Source of the DNA: Hyaloscypha bicolor E | Taxonomy: Eukaryota; Ascomycota; Leotiomycetes; Helotiales; Hyaloscyphaceae | Assembly (NCBI RefSeq): GCF_002865645.1 | Contig: NW_020194537.1 | Span: 7,671 to 71,670 of the forward strand | Direction: 5' to 3' | DNA: 64,000 bases | Shown: positions 26,042 to 37,821 of the stretch, one piece after another | How the letters are laid out: each line of letters opens with the position of its first letter | How positions within the stretch are numbered: position 1 is the first letter of the stretch | The notes under the pieces: generated by a model | Told to the model about the DNA's origin: nothing | The model's database searches: none | What the model saw: only the letters and a program-made list of their open reading frames with translations | Position numbers and translations under genes: made by a program

Positions 26042-29000
26042 ATGGCAACAACATCACTGCTTCCCAGCTCAGTCGAAAGATCCTCATCGCGCCGACACCA
26101 ACAATCTGCGCCATCAAGATCCCAGTCAACGCGAACAAAAGATCCAAACGCCTACGGTGTTCCCCCGCGTGCCGATCGCCCAACGTCGTCCCGCCACAGA
26201 GCTGTTGGAGAGTCCAACAACAACGATGAGACTGTGAGCGTCGCTGCGCAATCATCTAGACGAAGCTCGAGCAGAGATCGTCCTCATCATTCGCGGACAG
26301 AGTCCTCGAGAAGCGGCCATCATCACCGCAGATCAAGCCACAGTCGAGATAGGATGGCCACGAGCGTTGCGAATGGGGGCGGTCCTGCGCCGATTGTTTC
26401 TGCACAGGAGTCAAGGCCGCAGGGGAAGTCTGGAAAGTCGCGAACGACTATACCTGCCCCAAGCGGAACCTTTGTCCTGGGCAAAACGGTAAGTGAACCT
26501 CCAGTGCTCGAATGACTGGAATCCCTCCCCCTCAACGCTTCAATCAGGCACCCGCTGACTGTTTCTTCATCGCAGATTGGAGCTGGATCAATGGGCAAAG
26601 TAAAATTGGCACGGAAAGTAGAAGGTGGTGAACAGGTATGGCCTTCATTGCAACCCGCCAACTCGTAATCAAGGCTAACTAGGGTTCCCAGGTTGCAGTG
26701 AAGATTGTCCCGCGAGGCTCAACAGACGACGGACACAATCAAAGTCGAGCCGACCGAGAGCGAGCAGATCATTCAAAAGAGGTTCGTACGGCAAGAGAAG
26801 CGGCTATCGTGACGCTTTTAGATCACCCATACATTTGCGCCATGCGGGATGTTGTGCGGACTACCTATCATTGGTATATGCTTTTTGAATACGTCAATGG
26901 GGGGCAGATGCTCGACTACATAATCTCACATGGGCGGTTGAAGGAAAAGCAGGCTAGGAAGTTCAGCAGACAGATCGCAAGCGCTTTGGACTATTGCCAT
27001 CGAAACAGCATAGTCCATCGAGATCTGAAGATCGAGAACATCTTGATCAGCAAAACAGGAGATATCAAGATCATCGATTTTGGTTTGAGCAATCTTTTCG
27101 CTCCGCGGGGACATTTGAAGACTTTCTGTGGAAGCTTGTATTTTGCGGCACCGGAGTTATTACAGGCAAAAGCATACACTGGTCCGGAAGTTGATGTCTG
27201 GAGTTTTGGAATTGTGCTCTATGTTTTAGTTTGCGGCAAAGTTCCTTTCGATGACCAGAGTATGCCAGCATTGCATGCAAAAATCAAGAAAGGGATTGTG
27301 GACTATCCGAACTGGCTTTCACCGGGTAAGTTTACAACGAGTCTTTACCTTTAGTACTAGCTAATTGGGAATAGAATGCAGGAATCTCATCTCGAGGATG
27401 CTTGTGACGGACCCGAGGCAGCGCGCCAGTTTGCAGGAGATAATGAACCATCCTTGGATGGTTAAAGGATTCAATGCACCACCAGAAAACTACCTGCCAG
27501 CTCGCGAACCCCTCCAACTACCTCTCGACTCAAGCGTTGTCCAAGCAATGACTGGCTTCGATTTCGGATCACCAGAGACGATATCAGCACAATTGACAGA
27601 GGTTCTCGAGTCGGTGGAATATCAAAGGGCAGTGCGATTAGCTACACATGAGCGCGAGGTTCAGCCACCTCCAAAAGACGCAGAAAAAAAGAGAGGATTT
27701 GGATTTGACTTCTATAAAAGGAGAAGTTCTACAACCAGCAGGGACACTCTTTCAGCTCCAAGCTCGGAAGCTTTGGCATTGGGAAGCGATCCGGTCAACG
27801 CATTCCACCCACTCATATCAGTTTATTATCTTGTCAGAGAGAAGCAGGACCGCGATCGGCTAATAGCCAACCCAGGGGCAACTAGCATACCCCGATCACC
27901 TGGCGAGGCTCCTCTACAAATGGCTGCCGAAATCCCTCCTCCAAAACCTGCACACACAAACGCTGCAGCATACGAGATGGTGGGTGAAAAACCAACTGGG
28001 GGGAGATCAAGACCGCGTGCTCGCACACATGGAGAGGACGAAGTTGTGGAGACATTGAAGAATACCAAGATTGCAAGTGGTCCAACATCGCCTGCCATTA
28101 TCGAACCTCCTCCAGAGACGCCGCGTAAGGAGAGTATGGGTGCTGGCATATTACGCCGATTGAGCACACGGAGAAGGAAAGAGCCAACCGAGAAGTCAAT
28201 GGATAGATCCCACCCTCCACTAGTCCATGTGCAATCACCACATGAGCCTCATACTCTTCGCAAAAGCTTCAGCGTACGGCGGACTAGGGAAAGGACTACA
28301 GATGGCCCTCCAAGTTCCATACTTCGTTCCGGAAGCAGTCAACCTCACCACAGCGATCTATTAACACCGCCCAGAACGGCCGATAGTCCACGAAGCGCGA
28401 AGGGATTGGGAAGATCGACAAGCGTCAACTCAGCAGAGTTTCGCAGAAAGGAGAACCGACGAGGTGCCTCAGAGGCCCCTCCACCACGAGTCACCTACAA
28501 AGAACCACCGCCTACGAGTGGTTCTGACCATTCTACTGTAAATGAGAAGGCCCCTCGAGATGACGATCAGCAGAAGACTCACTTGAATCCGAAATCTGCA
28601 ACCATGAGAGCGAAGTCGCTTGGTCATGCACGAAGAGATAGCATCCAAGCAAGACGTGCACGGAGAGAAGAAGCTCGGGAGGCCAACGTCCCAGAAGAAA
28701 CAGATGTCGAGGTTGGTGATGCAAGCGGATTATCAACAGAGCGTGTAGACAACGCAGAAAACGCAAAACCCGTGTTCCTGAAAGGCCTCTTTAGCGTATC
28801 AACAACATCAACAAAGCCAGTCAGTGTAATCCGGGCAGACATAGTTCGAGTCCTAAAACAACTGGGCGTTGAATACCGCGAGATTCGAGGCGGCTTCTCA
28901 TGCAGACACTCGCCGTCCATCGACCTGAAGAAAGTCATCGATCCCCCGCCCAGCAGCCACGGAAACCAGACCCCAGGCCACCGACGGCGAATCAGCTTCG

Positions 29001-29380
29001 GCGGTTTCATGGGTGGCGGGAACAGCAACAGCCTCGACCGAGAGCGGGAAGACTTCCGCGAAGCCGAAAAGTCGCCCCAGACACCAAGAACACCCGGCAG
29101 GAATCAGAATCGCGGCGGCGCAGACAACAGCCTCACAAATTCCGATGCCTCGGACGAGAGCGTCAACGGCCACCACAGAGGCTCATCTGCGAGAGCGGTG
29201 GGTGAGACGAGCACCCATGTTCAGAGCGAACTTGGCGGCAGCATGATCTTGGAGTTCGAGATCTTCATTGTGAAGGTTCCGTTACTGAGCTTGCATGGAA
29301 TCCAGTTCAAGAGGTTGGCAGGCAACACCTGGCAGTATAAGAGTATGGCGGATCAGATCTTGAGGGAGTTGAGGCTTTGA
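26042..29380 (+). CDS. kin1: KIN1-type Ser/Thr protein kinase with C-terminal KA1 domain
   Basis: Encodes 1048 residues in four exons (26,042-26,488; 26,576-26,635; 26,692-27,325; 27,375-29,380). The splices reconstitute [31 protein letters not shown] and [13 protein letters not shown]. The kinase domain spans about 142-410: glycine loop at 150-158, catalytic Lys173, HRDLKIEN with Asp280, and DFG at 298. A long basic Ser/Pro-rich middle follows. The C-terminus carries a KA1-like module ([14 protein letters not shown], then [12 protein letters not shown] and [10 protein letters not shown]). Known family members (KIN1/KIN2, MARK/PAR-1 relatives) act at the plasma membrane in cell polarity, septation and exocytosis; KA1 domains bind anionic lipid. 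The ATG at 26,042 is the first in frame; the frame is open upstream but holds no ATG. Confidence 0.95.
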
Positions 29381-32300
29381 TCTGGAAACTTGACTCAAAC
29401 TCTTCACTCAAAGCGGTTCGAGGTGAGATGGGTAGCAAAAGGGAAAGGAAACAAGTGAGGGCAACGATATACAGGAAATAATAATTGGTTGAAAGTGAGA
29501 GGGGAAAGAAACATAAAACTCAGGAACGGAGCGAACGGTCTGACGGACGAATTTCTTTTGTTTTCTCTCAGTTACGTACAATACTGTTTAAGGCAAAGCA
29601 GATTCTTGCAATCAAGCGTGCATTATTGCATCCATCAGGTTTCTGGCAATATACTACATGAGGAGTTCTTTTGTTTCGGGGCAGGAGGGAGGAAGCGGGC
29701 AAGCTGGAGGAAGCGGCATTCTTAGGTTGTAGCGTGGAGAGCCTGATTTGAGGAGAGGAATGAATAAGTTGATGGAGGTTTGGTCTTTGTGCCGTGATGT
29801 GATAAGTCTGCAAGTGCAGCAATTTGGTTTTCCCCAAGGGTGCTTTCTGTTATTCAAGAAAAAGCAGCACTTTGAACTACACCTTGTCCAAGTCTGGGAC
29901 ATTATGTATGAACTTCACAGGGCAAGCATCTGACAAGGGTCACCAGTTTACAATATCCCAGACAGCGCAGTGCATATTCAATAAATGTCTGCATTTCCAA
30001 TAGTGAATTGTCCAAGTTTAAGATGACACAAGGTGCTTAAGTCGAGATCCATTTCGCTACTATATAAATGGACATCTCTCTGTGTTCTAGACGATCGTGC
30101 GAAGGCACTTTGAGGTTGGACCAATAGCGTTAGTCAGGGACTGGGTATCACGACAACGTGTGCTTTCCCATGCCAAGCAAAGAAGCAGAGAGAGTCATGC
30201 AGCTATGTCGTAAGTGCAAGCGTCTAGCGGCATTGAGCTCTTGAGGGGTGTTTTCTTGTTGCTAAGTATGCCTTTACTATCAAAATCACTGATTCCGTCC
30301 TTTCTTGACAAGAATTTTTTTTTGTCTTAACAGCCCAACCCAACTCAGTACTGTACATTTACAGGTACAGAAATCAGACTTTGTTTCCCCTCCTTCTGTG
30401 ATCCAAATACCGTATACATGCCTCTGCAGCCTTGCCGGTCTTTGTGGAAGTCTTTCCGACTAGTTCCAACAACTCCTGGAAAGATCTGTGCCAATACATA
30501 GATATGTACGAGCTGGAAGATTGGGCAGTGATTCGAGTCGGTTGTTCGGGGAGAAGGAGTTTAAGCATGCTCTCGGTGTTCCCGAAGGAACGAACTGCAT
30601 TTACCCAGCGAGTTTCTATTGCTTCTCAGAACTAGCCAGATTCACTCGGCCGAGTTAGCCTGATTCTCAGTATAACTGCCCGTGTTGATATTCTGGCTTC
30701 TTCAGAATCCTGTATAAAGGAAATTGTCTCAGCCGCGAGCGAGAATGCCGTATGGCTGTCGCCAAACAATTCCCCGGCAAGACTGGTCCTGACTGTTTCA
30801 TGCAATGGGATCGTAGCTGTGTCGACAAGCCATGTCGCTGACTTTACAGAATAACCTTTGGTATAAGCCGAAGGGGACCTGCTATGCCTCCTTCTAGAAT
30901 TTGGGAGGTCCTTTTACTTGTTTTCGACAATCCTTTGCTGTCAAGAATACTCTTTTCGTCGTGTCTATGGCGAGACAGGTTTTCATGTTGGACTCTACGT
31001 TAATCTGGGCTAGGGGATTAAGAACTCCCTTATCAAAAGAGCTAGGGCTTGTTTGGTGGTATACCCCTACCTCCTAGATTGAAGTGGTTGAAGCTAGTTT
31101 GGGGATGTAGACGAGTAATGATAACGAGTGCAGTTCCGTATTTAACAACGACAGCAATAACCCTGCCGTCCTTCCATGCTCTTCTCTCTACTACCCAGTG
31201 CTAATATACTCGTGGCATAACTCACAACATATGGCCAAGTAAGCCAAGTTCCCAATACCACATCGGCTCTCCAGTCTATTGTCCCCCTATATAAAAGTAT
31301 GTTCTTGTAATTCAATAATAGCCTCGCCCGCCTCGAGCCACGAGAACTATCTCGTAGGGATCGCTGCGATTCATATTAGTAAAACCAAAAATGCACGAGA
31401 GAAGACGATGTAAAGTGAAAATAAAAGGCGACCGAGATCACAAAAAGAGTGTAAGGAGATCTTGGTATTTTGTTGTCAAGGGCACTTTCATGGTCAATCC
31501 GGCCGTCTGATCTTACAAGTCAAGAGAAGTCTGCTTGCCACATGATTATTCAAAGGCCTTGGATGTCAGGAAGCTAAGAAGTCTAGTTCTTCACAACCAT
31601 GACCTTGGCCGTTCTGTTGGAGTTGTTAAAAACCATAATGGTCATAGACCGAGAATGTTGATTCTCTGTCAGATGCTTAGATTGGCTTGGCTTAGCTCAC
31701 GGCTTAACAACGGGGATGCAATGACACTGCGATCGCTCCTGCCATAGTTCTATTACAAGAGGCAGGGCACATTCCTCACAAACCTGCACAAGTCTGTGCA
31801 TAGTGATTCAGGATTGCTTCAAGAGCACAGCCCCAGGGGCAGCTGCGTTGAGAATATTAGCAGAGAAGGCATTGTCCTAAATTCACAGGAACATTGCATA
31901 ACCACATGTGTATCAAAGTGGATATAAGCATTTTAGAAGCACAATAATGCAATCAGGTGTATACAGTAATTGTCTCAGTGCGCTGCCGGCATGGCATTAG
32001 AGTTTCACATGTATAGATGAAGAGAATCAGTATGTGCATTTGGGGAACAACGGCAATGCAGCCAAGTGCAGGAGCAGCTAAGCCTCGTGTCAACTATTCT
32101 TTTATTGTCAAGAATACTGTTTTTGTCCTGTGTTCAAATCGGGAGAACTACCGAAGGTTAAATGGCCAATCCCATAGGCCCATCCTCCCGACTCTGAGGT
32201 GTCCTTGATTTGTTGTCAACAATAATTCCACCGGCAGAAATGCCGTCTCCTTCTGCATCCCGTCCCAAGAGATGGGGTCTCATGGCTCGTCACGTGACCA

Positions 32301-32816
32301 GCCTCAATTTGTCCCCCATTTTTGTCATCGTCGGAGTCCGAACCGATAAGGGCCTCTCCTCCATGCCCTTGGCGGCTTGGCCTATCAGGATACCACGGCT
32401 TCTCAAAACCCTCCCGAATCCTACCAACTCCACAGAGTTTGGGCCAGACTAAAAGCTGAATCCTAGCTGCATCTGAAGCAAGATGAATAATGCAAACCAA
32501 ATATCGGGACAGGCCTTCCGCCACGACCCTATCCCAATTGGCGGGACCCTCACACGCAACCCGTATGGGGCATCACGACATCGACATCCACTTCCGACGC
32601 GAAGTTCGGAATGCCTATCTTGGTGGCAAACGGCCCCGAAGACCTTGTTACCCCTCGCTCAACTCTAGTTTTTTTCATATCTAGATACTTTCCTAGCTCT
32701 TCCCACTTGTTTCCCATGTTTCTGATTTAAGCGTTGGGGTCCCCGAGCGTGGCCTGATTTTCTCTTTCCGTCTTGTATCAATAGAGTCCTTATCTTTTCG
32801 TTGCTTACACAATCCA
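29381..32816. other. 3.4 kb gene-free interval
   Basis: No reading frame longer than about 90 codons and none with a recognisable motif. The first few hundred bases are probably KIN1 3' UTR, and the last few hundred the promoter of the MDR gene. A 13-mer (TGTCAAGAATACT) occurs at 30,939 and again at 32,106, with similar T-rich sequence after each. I found no tRNA-like A and B boxes. Confidence 0.5.
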
Positions 32817-34073
32817 ATGGCTTTCTCAAAATTCCTGCGATTCTTTGTTTGTGGTGACAAGAAGGATGTTGGGGACCTGCCTCCCCCTACCCCAATTGAA
32901 TTTGCAATCGAGGGGAAGAACCCTGAGAAATCTAATGATTCATTCGACTCGGAGCCGGAGTTCGCGAAGGATGACGAGGAGAAGACGCCGTTGAAAGTAG
33001 ACGTGAAGCCTATAAGGAAGAACCGAGTATTGGTTGTTGCTTCAAAAGGGACATATGGTTTTTCAGAGGAGCCGTTTCCGGAATTCGCACACGACAAGGA
33101 AGTTGTGATCTCCAACCACGCCACGGGGTTAAACCCAATAGATTATAAATCGGTGGACTACAACTTCTGTTTACCAGAGTTCCCATGGGTGACGGGAAGG
33201 GAGATGGCTGGTGTGGTTGAGGCGGTTGGATCAGCGGTTACAGATGTGAAAGTTGGAGATCATGTATGGACCAGTGCGTATACTCTCACATTGAGACTCA
33301 TAATCTAGGAGAAACTGACCATCTCAGGCACATATTACAGAGACCGCCGTGCAGGTTGCTTCCAACAATACGTCACAGTACCCGCCCACACCGTCCTCCC
33401 TCTCCCCTCAAATCTCTCCTTCGACCATGCAGCATGTCTCGGTGTTGCAGGTTTGACTGCAGCAATGACATTATGGCGGTGGTTGGAAGTACCCATTACA
33501 CCGCAACCCTCCTCCTCCGAAGCCGAATATCTCCTCCTCTGGGGCGGATCAACAGTCACAGGCCAATTCGCAATCCAGATCGCCACTCGCTGCGGACTGA
33601 AGGTAATCGCTGTCACATCCTCGAAAACGCAATTCCTCGCCCAATCCCTCGGAGCTCACCACGTTGTTGCTCGAGACGGCAAGACCGAGGCTGAAATCGT
33701 CGCTGAGATTCGAAGCATAGCTGGAGACAACATCATAAAGGCGATCGATTTGGTTGGCACGAAGACGGCAAACTTCTGCATGGAGGCCATGTCAACATCA
33801 AAGCAGGGCATCTTCGCTCCCCTGGCTATGATCTCAAGCAAAGCCATGATCCCAACCAATATCCGAGCCGAGGCCGTGGAAATGAAGCAATTCGTCCTGA
33901 ACGAGGAATCAAGAATGTACGCTTTGGAACTAAACCGCTTGGTTGAGATGGGAGCTATCAAGCTTCCGGATATCCATGTTCTTGAGGGTGGGCTGGCTGT
34001 TGTTACGGATGGGCTGGAGAGGCTAAAAGGGGGAGATATGGCAGGGAAGAAAATGGTGGTTAAGATGGTTTGA
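32817..34073 (+). CDS. Medium-chain dehydrogenase/reductase, quinone-oxidoreductase/enoyl-reductase type
   Basis: Encodes 400 residues in two exons (32,817-33,273 and 33,328-34,073) around a 54 bp intron with GTGCGT donor and CAG acceptor after a CTGAC branch site. The splice joins DHVWTS to TYYRDRRAGCFQQY. A polar acidic extension of about 65 residues precedes the catalytic domain (NRVLVVASKGTYGFSEEPFP). The GroES-like fold continues to GREMAGVVEAVGSAV. The nucleotide-binding fold shows LLLWGGSTVTGQFAIQIA and LGAHHVV. The cysteine and histidine ligands of zinc alcohol dehydrogenases are missing, so a zinc-free NAD(P)H reductase is likely. The substrate cannot be told from sequence. No biosynthetic genes lie beside it. 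An alternative 3' splice site at TTACAG would shorten the product by a few residues. Confidence 0.85.
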
Positions 34074-34883
34074 GGTTGAGGTTTGAGTGCTGAGGATGGC
34101 ATGGTCATTTTTTGGAGTCAAGGAGCATTTGCATTGGGTAGGCTGGGCATTGGGTTGGTAGACAAGATATGACGACCACGGCAGTGCGGAGGTCAGGTGC
34201 AAAATTGTATATGAAGTAATAGATCAACATATTTTACATTTAGGTTTCTGTTCTCATTCTTTTTCCTGCAAGTTCTTCATTCTGCTGGCCGGCAGCTTCT
34301 TTCCAAGACATCGTCATCGACAATTTGCAAGTGCAGCCCTTTCGGGAGCTTGACTAGCTGCCGTCGGAAGGGCGAAGCCGAAGGTTGCTTCACCATTGAC
34401 ACGTGATCGAACCCCCTTTTCTATTCATTAAATTTCAAATTTGATACAGCGTTGTGGTAGGATGGCGATGACGTTGTACGAAGAGAACACTGAACATTGG
34501 AGAAGAGCATGAGAGGAATCGCATCATGAATTTGGAAAGAGTGCTCGGAAATGAACACGAAACTCTCAACCATTCAGAAGCAAAATTAGCTTTCATAGAA
34601 ATGTCTTATGATCCTATACCATTTCCCCATCGAAATCACCACACCCAGCCCGCCGGCCCAAATGCTCTTCCCTCTCCTTCGGATTGTACGAGGCTGTCTG
34701 GGTTGGGTGCTTTAGTGTTTTGACCACTTACCGCCTAAAATCCTGCCCTAGGTTGGCACGTGAACCCTTCTAAGCAGTGTTACCTATCAAGAGGGCGGTG
34801 ATCGAACTTGCATCAGCATCGTGTGATCTTTGCACGACCCTTTCCCTATGGCGTGCAACTGAAGCCTTCGCGATACCGTGCGA
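34074..34883. other. Intergenic region, no gene seen
   Basis: About 0.8 kb between the MDR gene and the Ecm33-like gene. It should hold the 3' UTR of the first and the promoter of the second. Only short frames without motif content are open. Confidence 0.5.
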
Positions 34884-36568
34884 ATGGAGTCCGCAGACAT
34901 TAGAAGATGGAGGTGTTGCGCCGGATCTGGCACTTTGGCGGTGGCCTTTCTGGCTGGTTTAAGCAGCAGCAGTAGGTAATCTTCTTTCTATTCTATACCG
35001 CCGGAATCAGTGTTGAAGAGTTAGTTGAGCACATGCTGACGGAGGTATAGCAGCGGTCAACTGCACGTCGCCGAACGGGCAAGACGGCTCCTTTTTTATC
35101 GCATCCCAAGAAGCCGCCGACGCATTGAACAGCTGCAAGAATATCATTGGAAATGTCGTCATCCAGAGCAACGCTGTAGCGCAGATTACTCTTAATGGCA
35201 TCGAAATAATCGAAGGAAATCTCAGCACCTTATCCTGCGATGGATTGCAGAAAATCTCGGGCCCAGTCTTGGCACAAATCACGAACAACTTCACGCTTTC
35301 AAGCCTCCCACATCTCACGAGTCTCGAATTTCCTCTCTTAGATAACGTCAATGGAGGAATATACTGGGATTCATTGCCAGGTCTTACAGATGTCTCGTTT
35401 GGCAACCTTACACTTAGTCCAGGTGACTTACCAGGTACTAATGTCGATGGAGATATCTCGATTTCAAACACAGCTCTCTCTAGCCTAGCGTTCCTTAACT
35501 TCACGCACTATTCAAACCCAGCTCTAATTTGGATCAAAGGCAATCAACAACTCAATAACATCAATCTTACCGGCCTGTCCTGGGGTAGCAACTCATTGGC
35601 GATAGTAAACAATGGACCTTCCGCCCAAATACTTCTTCCGAATTTGAGATCTGCTGGAGATATTACGATTGGTAATGCTGGTCGCGTCGATATTCCATCA
35701 CTTTCCGAAATAAGCACAAATGTTATAATATCCAATAATTCTATCGATGTCTTCACAGCCCCAAACCTTGCAGCTATTGGCGGGAACTTCATTGTCAGCA
35801 ATAACTACTTGTTGGAAAAACTCGATCTCCCACTCCTGACTACTATTGGAGATGGCACGGGAAATGGGAATTTCGTAGTTGTGAATAACTCCGCCTTGGA
35901 CACGATTACACATTTGAACCAGCTGTGGCACACCCAAGGAAACGTAACTCTTTCAGGGAATTTTTCAAAGTAAGACCTCCACGGCGCTCAATTTCTCAAA
36001 ACTAATGCAAGGCTTCAGCGTCACATTACCAAGTCTCCGTACGATCCTCGGCAACTTTCATCTTAACAGCTCGAATCCGGCCTTAGACTGTACCGCCTTT
36101 GACAAACTGGCTGACCAAACCAGTTGGACATCTTTCTCCTATTCATGCGGTGCATATCTCCCAGGAGAAACAAAAGATATGGCAAAACATTATCAAGTCC
36201 CTGATGGCGGTCTTGAACTCTCAAAGCCTGCCAAAACCATCATTATCATTGTATCTGTCGTTGCGGGGTTATTGTTGTGTGGTTTGTTGATGCGGTGGTT
36301 TGGACGGAAGAGATCAAGACAAGTGGCTGTGGTGGAAGAAGCCGTGGATCTGAGAAGTGTGGGAAGTGGCGGAGGTGGGGGAGTAACGAGGTATGAGGAA
36401 GGAGATGGACTGCCGGAATATCGCAGGGTAGGCAAGCCAGGGGAAGTCCCGCCGGAATATGTGGGGAACGAGAACGGGCGTGCGCTTCATGTGGCACCCG
36501 GCAATGTCAACATGAGAACGTCGAGCGCTGGTTGGGTAAGGGCCAACAGGTGGAGGAGATTCTGGTAG
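34884..36568 (+). CDS. Ecm33/Sps2-like receptor-L-domain protein with C-terminal membrane anchor
   Basis: Encodes 518 residues in three exons (34,884-34,971; 35,051-35,969; 36,019-36,568). Exon 1 is small and supplies a signal sequence ending in LAVAFLAGLSSS. The splice leads into VNCTSPNGQDGSFFI. The ectodomain (about residues 30-365) is built of receptor-L/leucine-rich turns such as ISGPVLAQITNNFTL and ITIGNAGRVDIPSL, with several Asn-X-Ser/Thr sites. A hydrophobic helix (IIIIVSVVAGLLLCGLLMRW) near residue 400 and a basic, Gly/Pro-rich cytosolic tail of about 110 residues follow. Ecm33 relatives are cell-wall proteins that are usually GPI-anchored; here the anchor is a transmembrane helix. 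A wall or membrane surface role is likely and its ligand is unknown. Exon 1 is inferred from frame and splice sites; the rest is firm. Confidence 0.8.
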
Positions 36569-36803
36569 AAGAATGAATCGGCTATTTGTAGTACACAGAG
36601 ACCCAAATATACCAATCAAACCCCAAAAACAAGCCATGTGGTCTCGATCTCCAATTTCTCAAACCAGCAAGCGACTTTATACAAGTACATGCGCCCCCAA
36701 AATGGTCCCGAATTCGTGGGCTATATCTCATTTTCCTTATTCTATGACTAAAGATTCCATCAGCATTGCCATCTCACTATCCTAGGACACATAACGTACC
36801 CCT

Positions 36804-37076
36804 CTAATGCGCATTCGGATTAAAAGCATTCTGCTCCGCCTTCGCAGACCCCATGTACGATAAGGCCTCATCTTTCTGATTCTGGCCATTCTTTTGCTTC
36901 CTCCTATGTCTCCTTCTCTTCATACAGATAAATGTTACGAAAGCGAGGGTGAGGAAGATGAAGGCGGTGCCGATGACGATGCCGATGACGGCCGGGATAG
37001 GTATGTGGTAGCAGACGTAATTGTCGGTAGCTAGGCAGTCGCGTTTAAGGAGAGGGAGGAGAGAGAAGGACGGCAT
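36804..37076 (-). CDS. Small single-pass membrane protein, function unknown
   Basis: Encodes 90 residues in one exon from a good ATG. A short N-terminal part with two cysteines (RDCLATDNYVCY) precedes one helix of about 22 hydrophobic residues (IPAVIGIVIGTAFIFLTLAF). A strongly basic stop-transfer stretch follows (KRRRHRRKQK), then a polar tail. This gives an N-out, C-in topology by the positive-inside rule. It converges with the Ecm33-like gene 236 bp away. I know the general type from ascomycete genomes but no function. The compact hydrophobic and basic layout makes chance unlikely. Confidence 0.6.
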   Translation of the reverse strand: MPSFSLLPLLKRDCLATDNYVCYHIPIPAVIGIVIGTAFIFLTLAFVTFICMKRRRHRRKQKNGQNQKDEALSYMGSAKAEQNAFNPNAH

Positions 37077-37821
37077 GGTAGTTGTTGATAACGGATACCT
37101 TACGCGGGAATTTGAATTTGAGGGGAATGTAAGGGATTGAATATGTGGGTTGAGATGTGTGGGGTGTTTGGTAGCTTAAAGGAGTGAAGTGAGGTAGATA
37201 TATAGGAATTGCACGCCAAAACTCACGGTGCGAAAGCGAACTGCAAGTCTCACAAGCAAATTAGATGTTGAGGATAAAGTGCCAGACGTTTATTTGCGCC
37301 GTGAATAATGGTTCTGTAAGGGGACACTCAGGAATAGCCGACCGTTGCCATCTCGCTGGAAAGCTGAATTCGCGCACCTGAAGCCACGGCCGCTTCTCAG
37401 TGGCCCAGATTTTCGCGCTGTGTCACCACCATACAATGCAGGGACGCGAAACGCAACCCCAACAGCGCCTAAGAATAGAATTCTTTGGTGACACTAGCAC
37501 GAAAGAGCCTCAATCGCATAAGCACGTGCAAGGCTGCGACTCAATGGAAATTTCTGTATATACTAGAGAAAGTGTCTGACGCCTTTACTTTGCACCACTA
37601 CGTATATACTGAACGCCAAACTGGCCACAAACCCCGTGGATCATTTGCTCATCCACACGGTAGTATGATAATCCCCCCTCGAGGCCTTTGGGTTGATTTT
37701 CACACAAAACCTTCATATGCACAAAACGAAAAGGGGTACGGAGGGGTATGCTTATAACGATATGCTTGTAACCAGGCTCTATTGTAAGACAAAGGGAGGA
37801 AGTGTTGAAGCCTAACTTTTG
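37077..37821. other. Intergenic region, no gene seen
   Basis: Contains the promoter of the small membrane protein on the left and the 3' end region of calcium ATPase 1 on the right. A 90-codon plus-strand frame at 37.5 kb has no recognisable content. Confidence 0.5.

Noticed and set aside
29381..32816. Search for tRNA or other RNA genes in the large intergenic region
   Set aside because: No pair of A-box and B-box sequences with a foldable cloverleaf was found; GTTCAAATC at 32,130 lacks a matching A box and acceptor stem.
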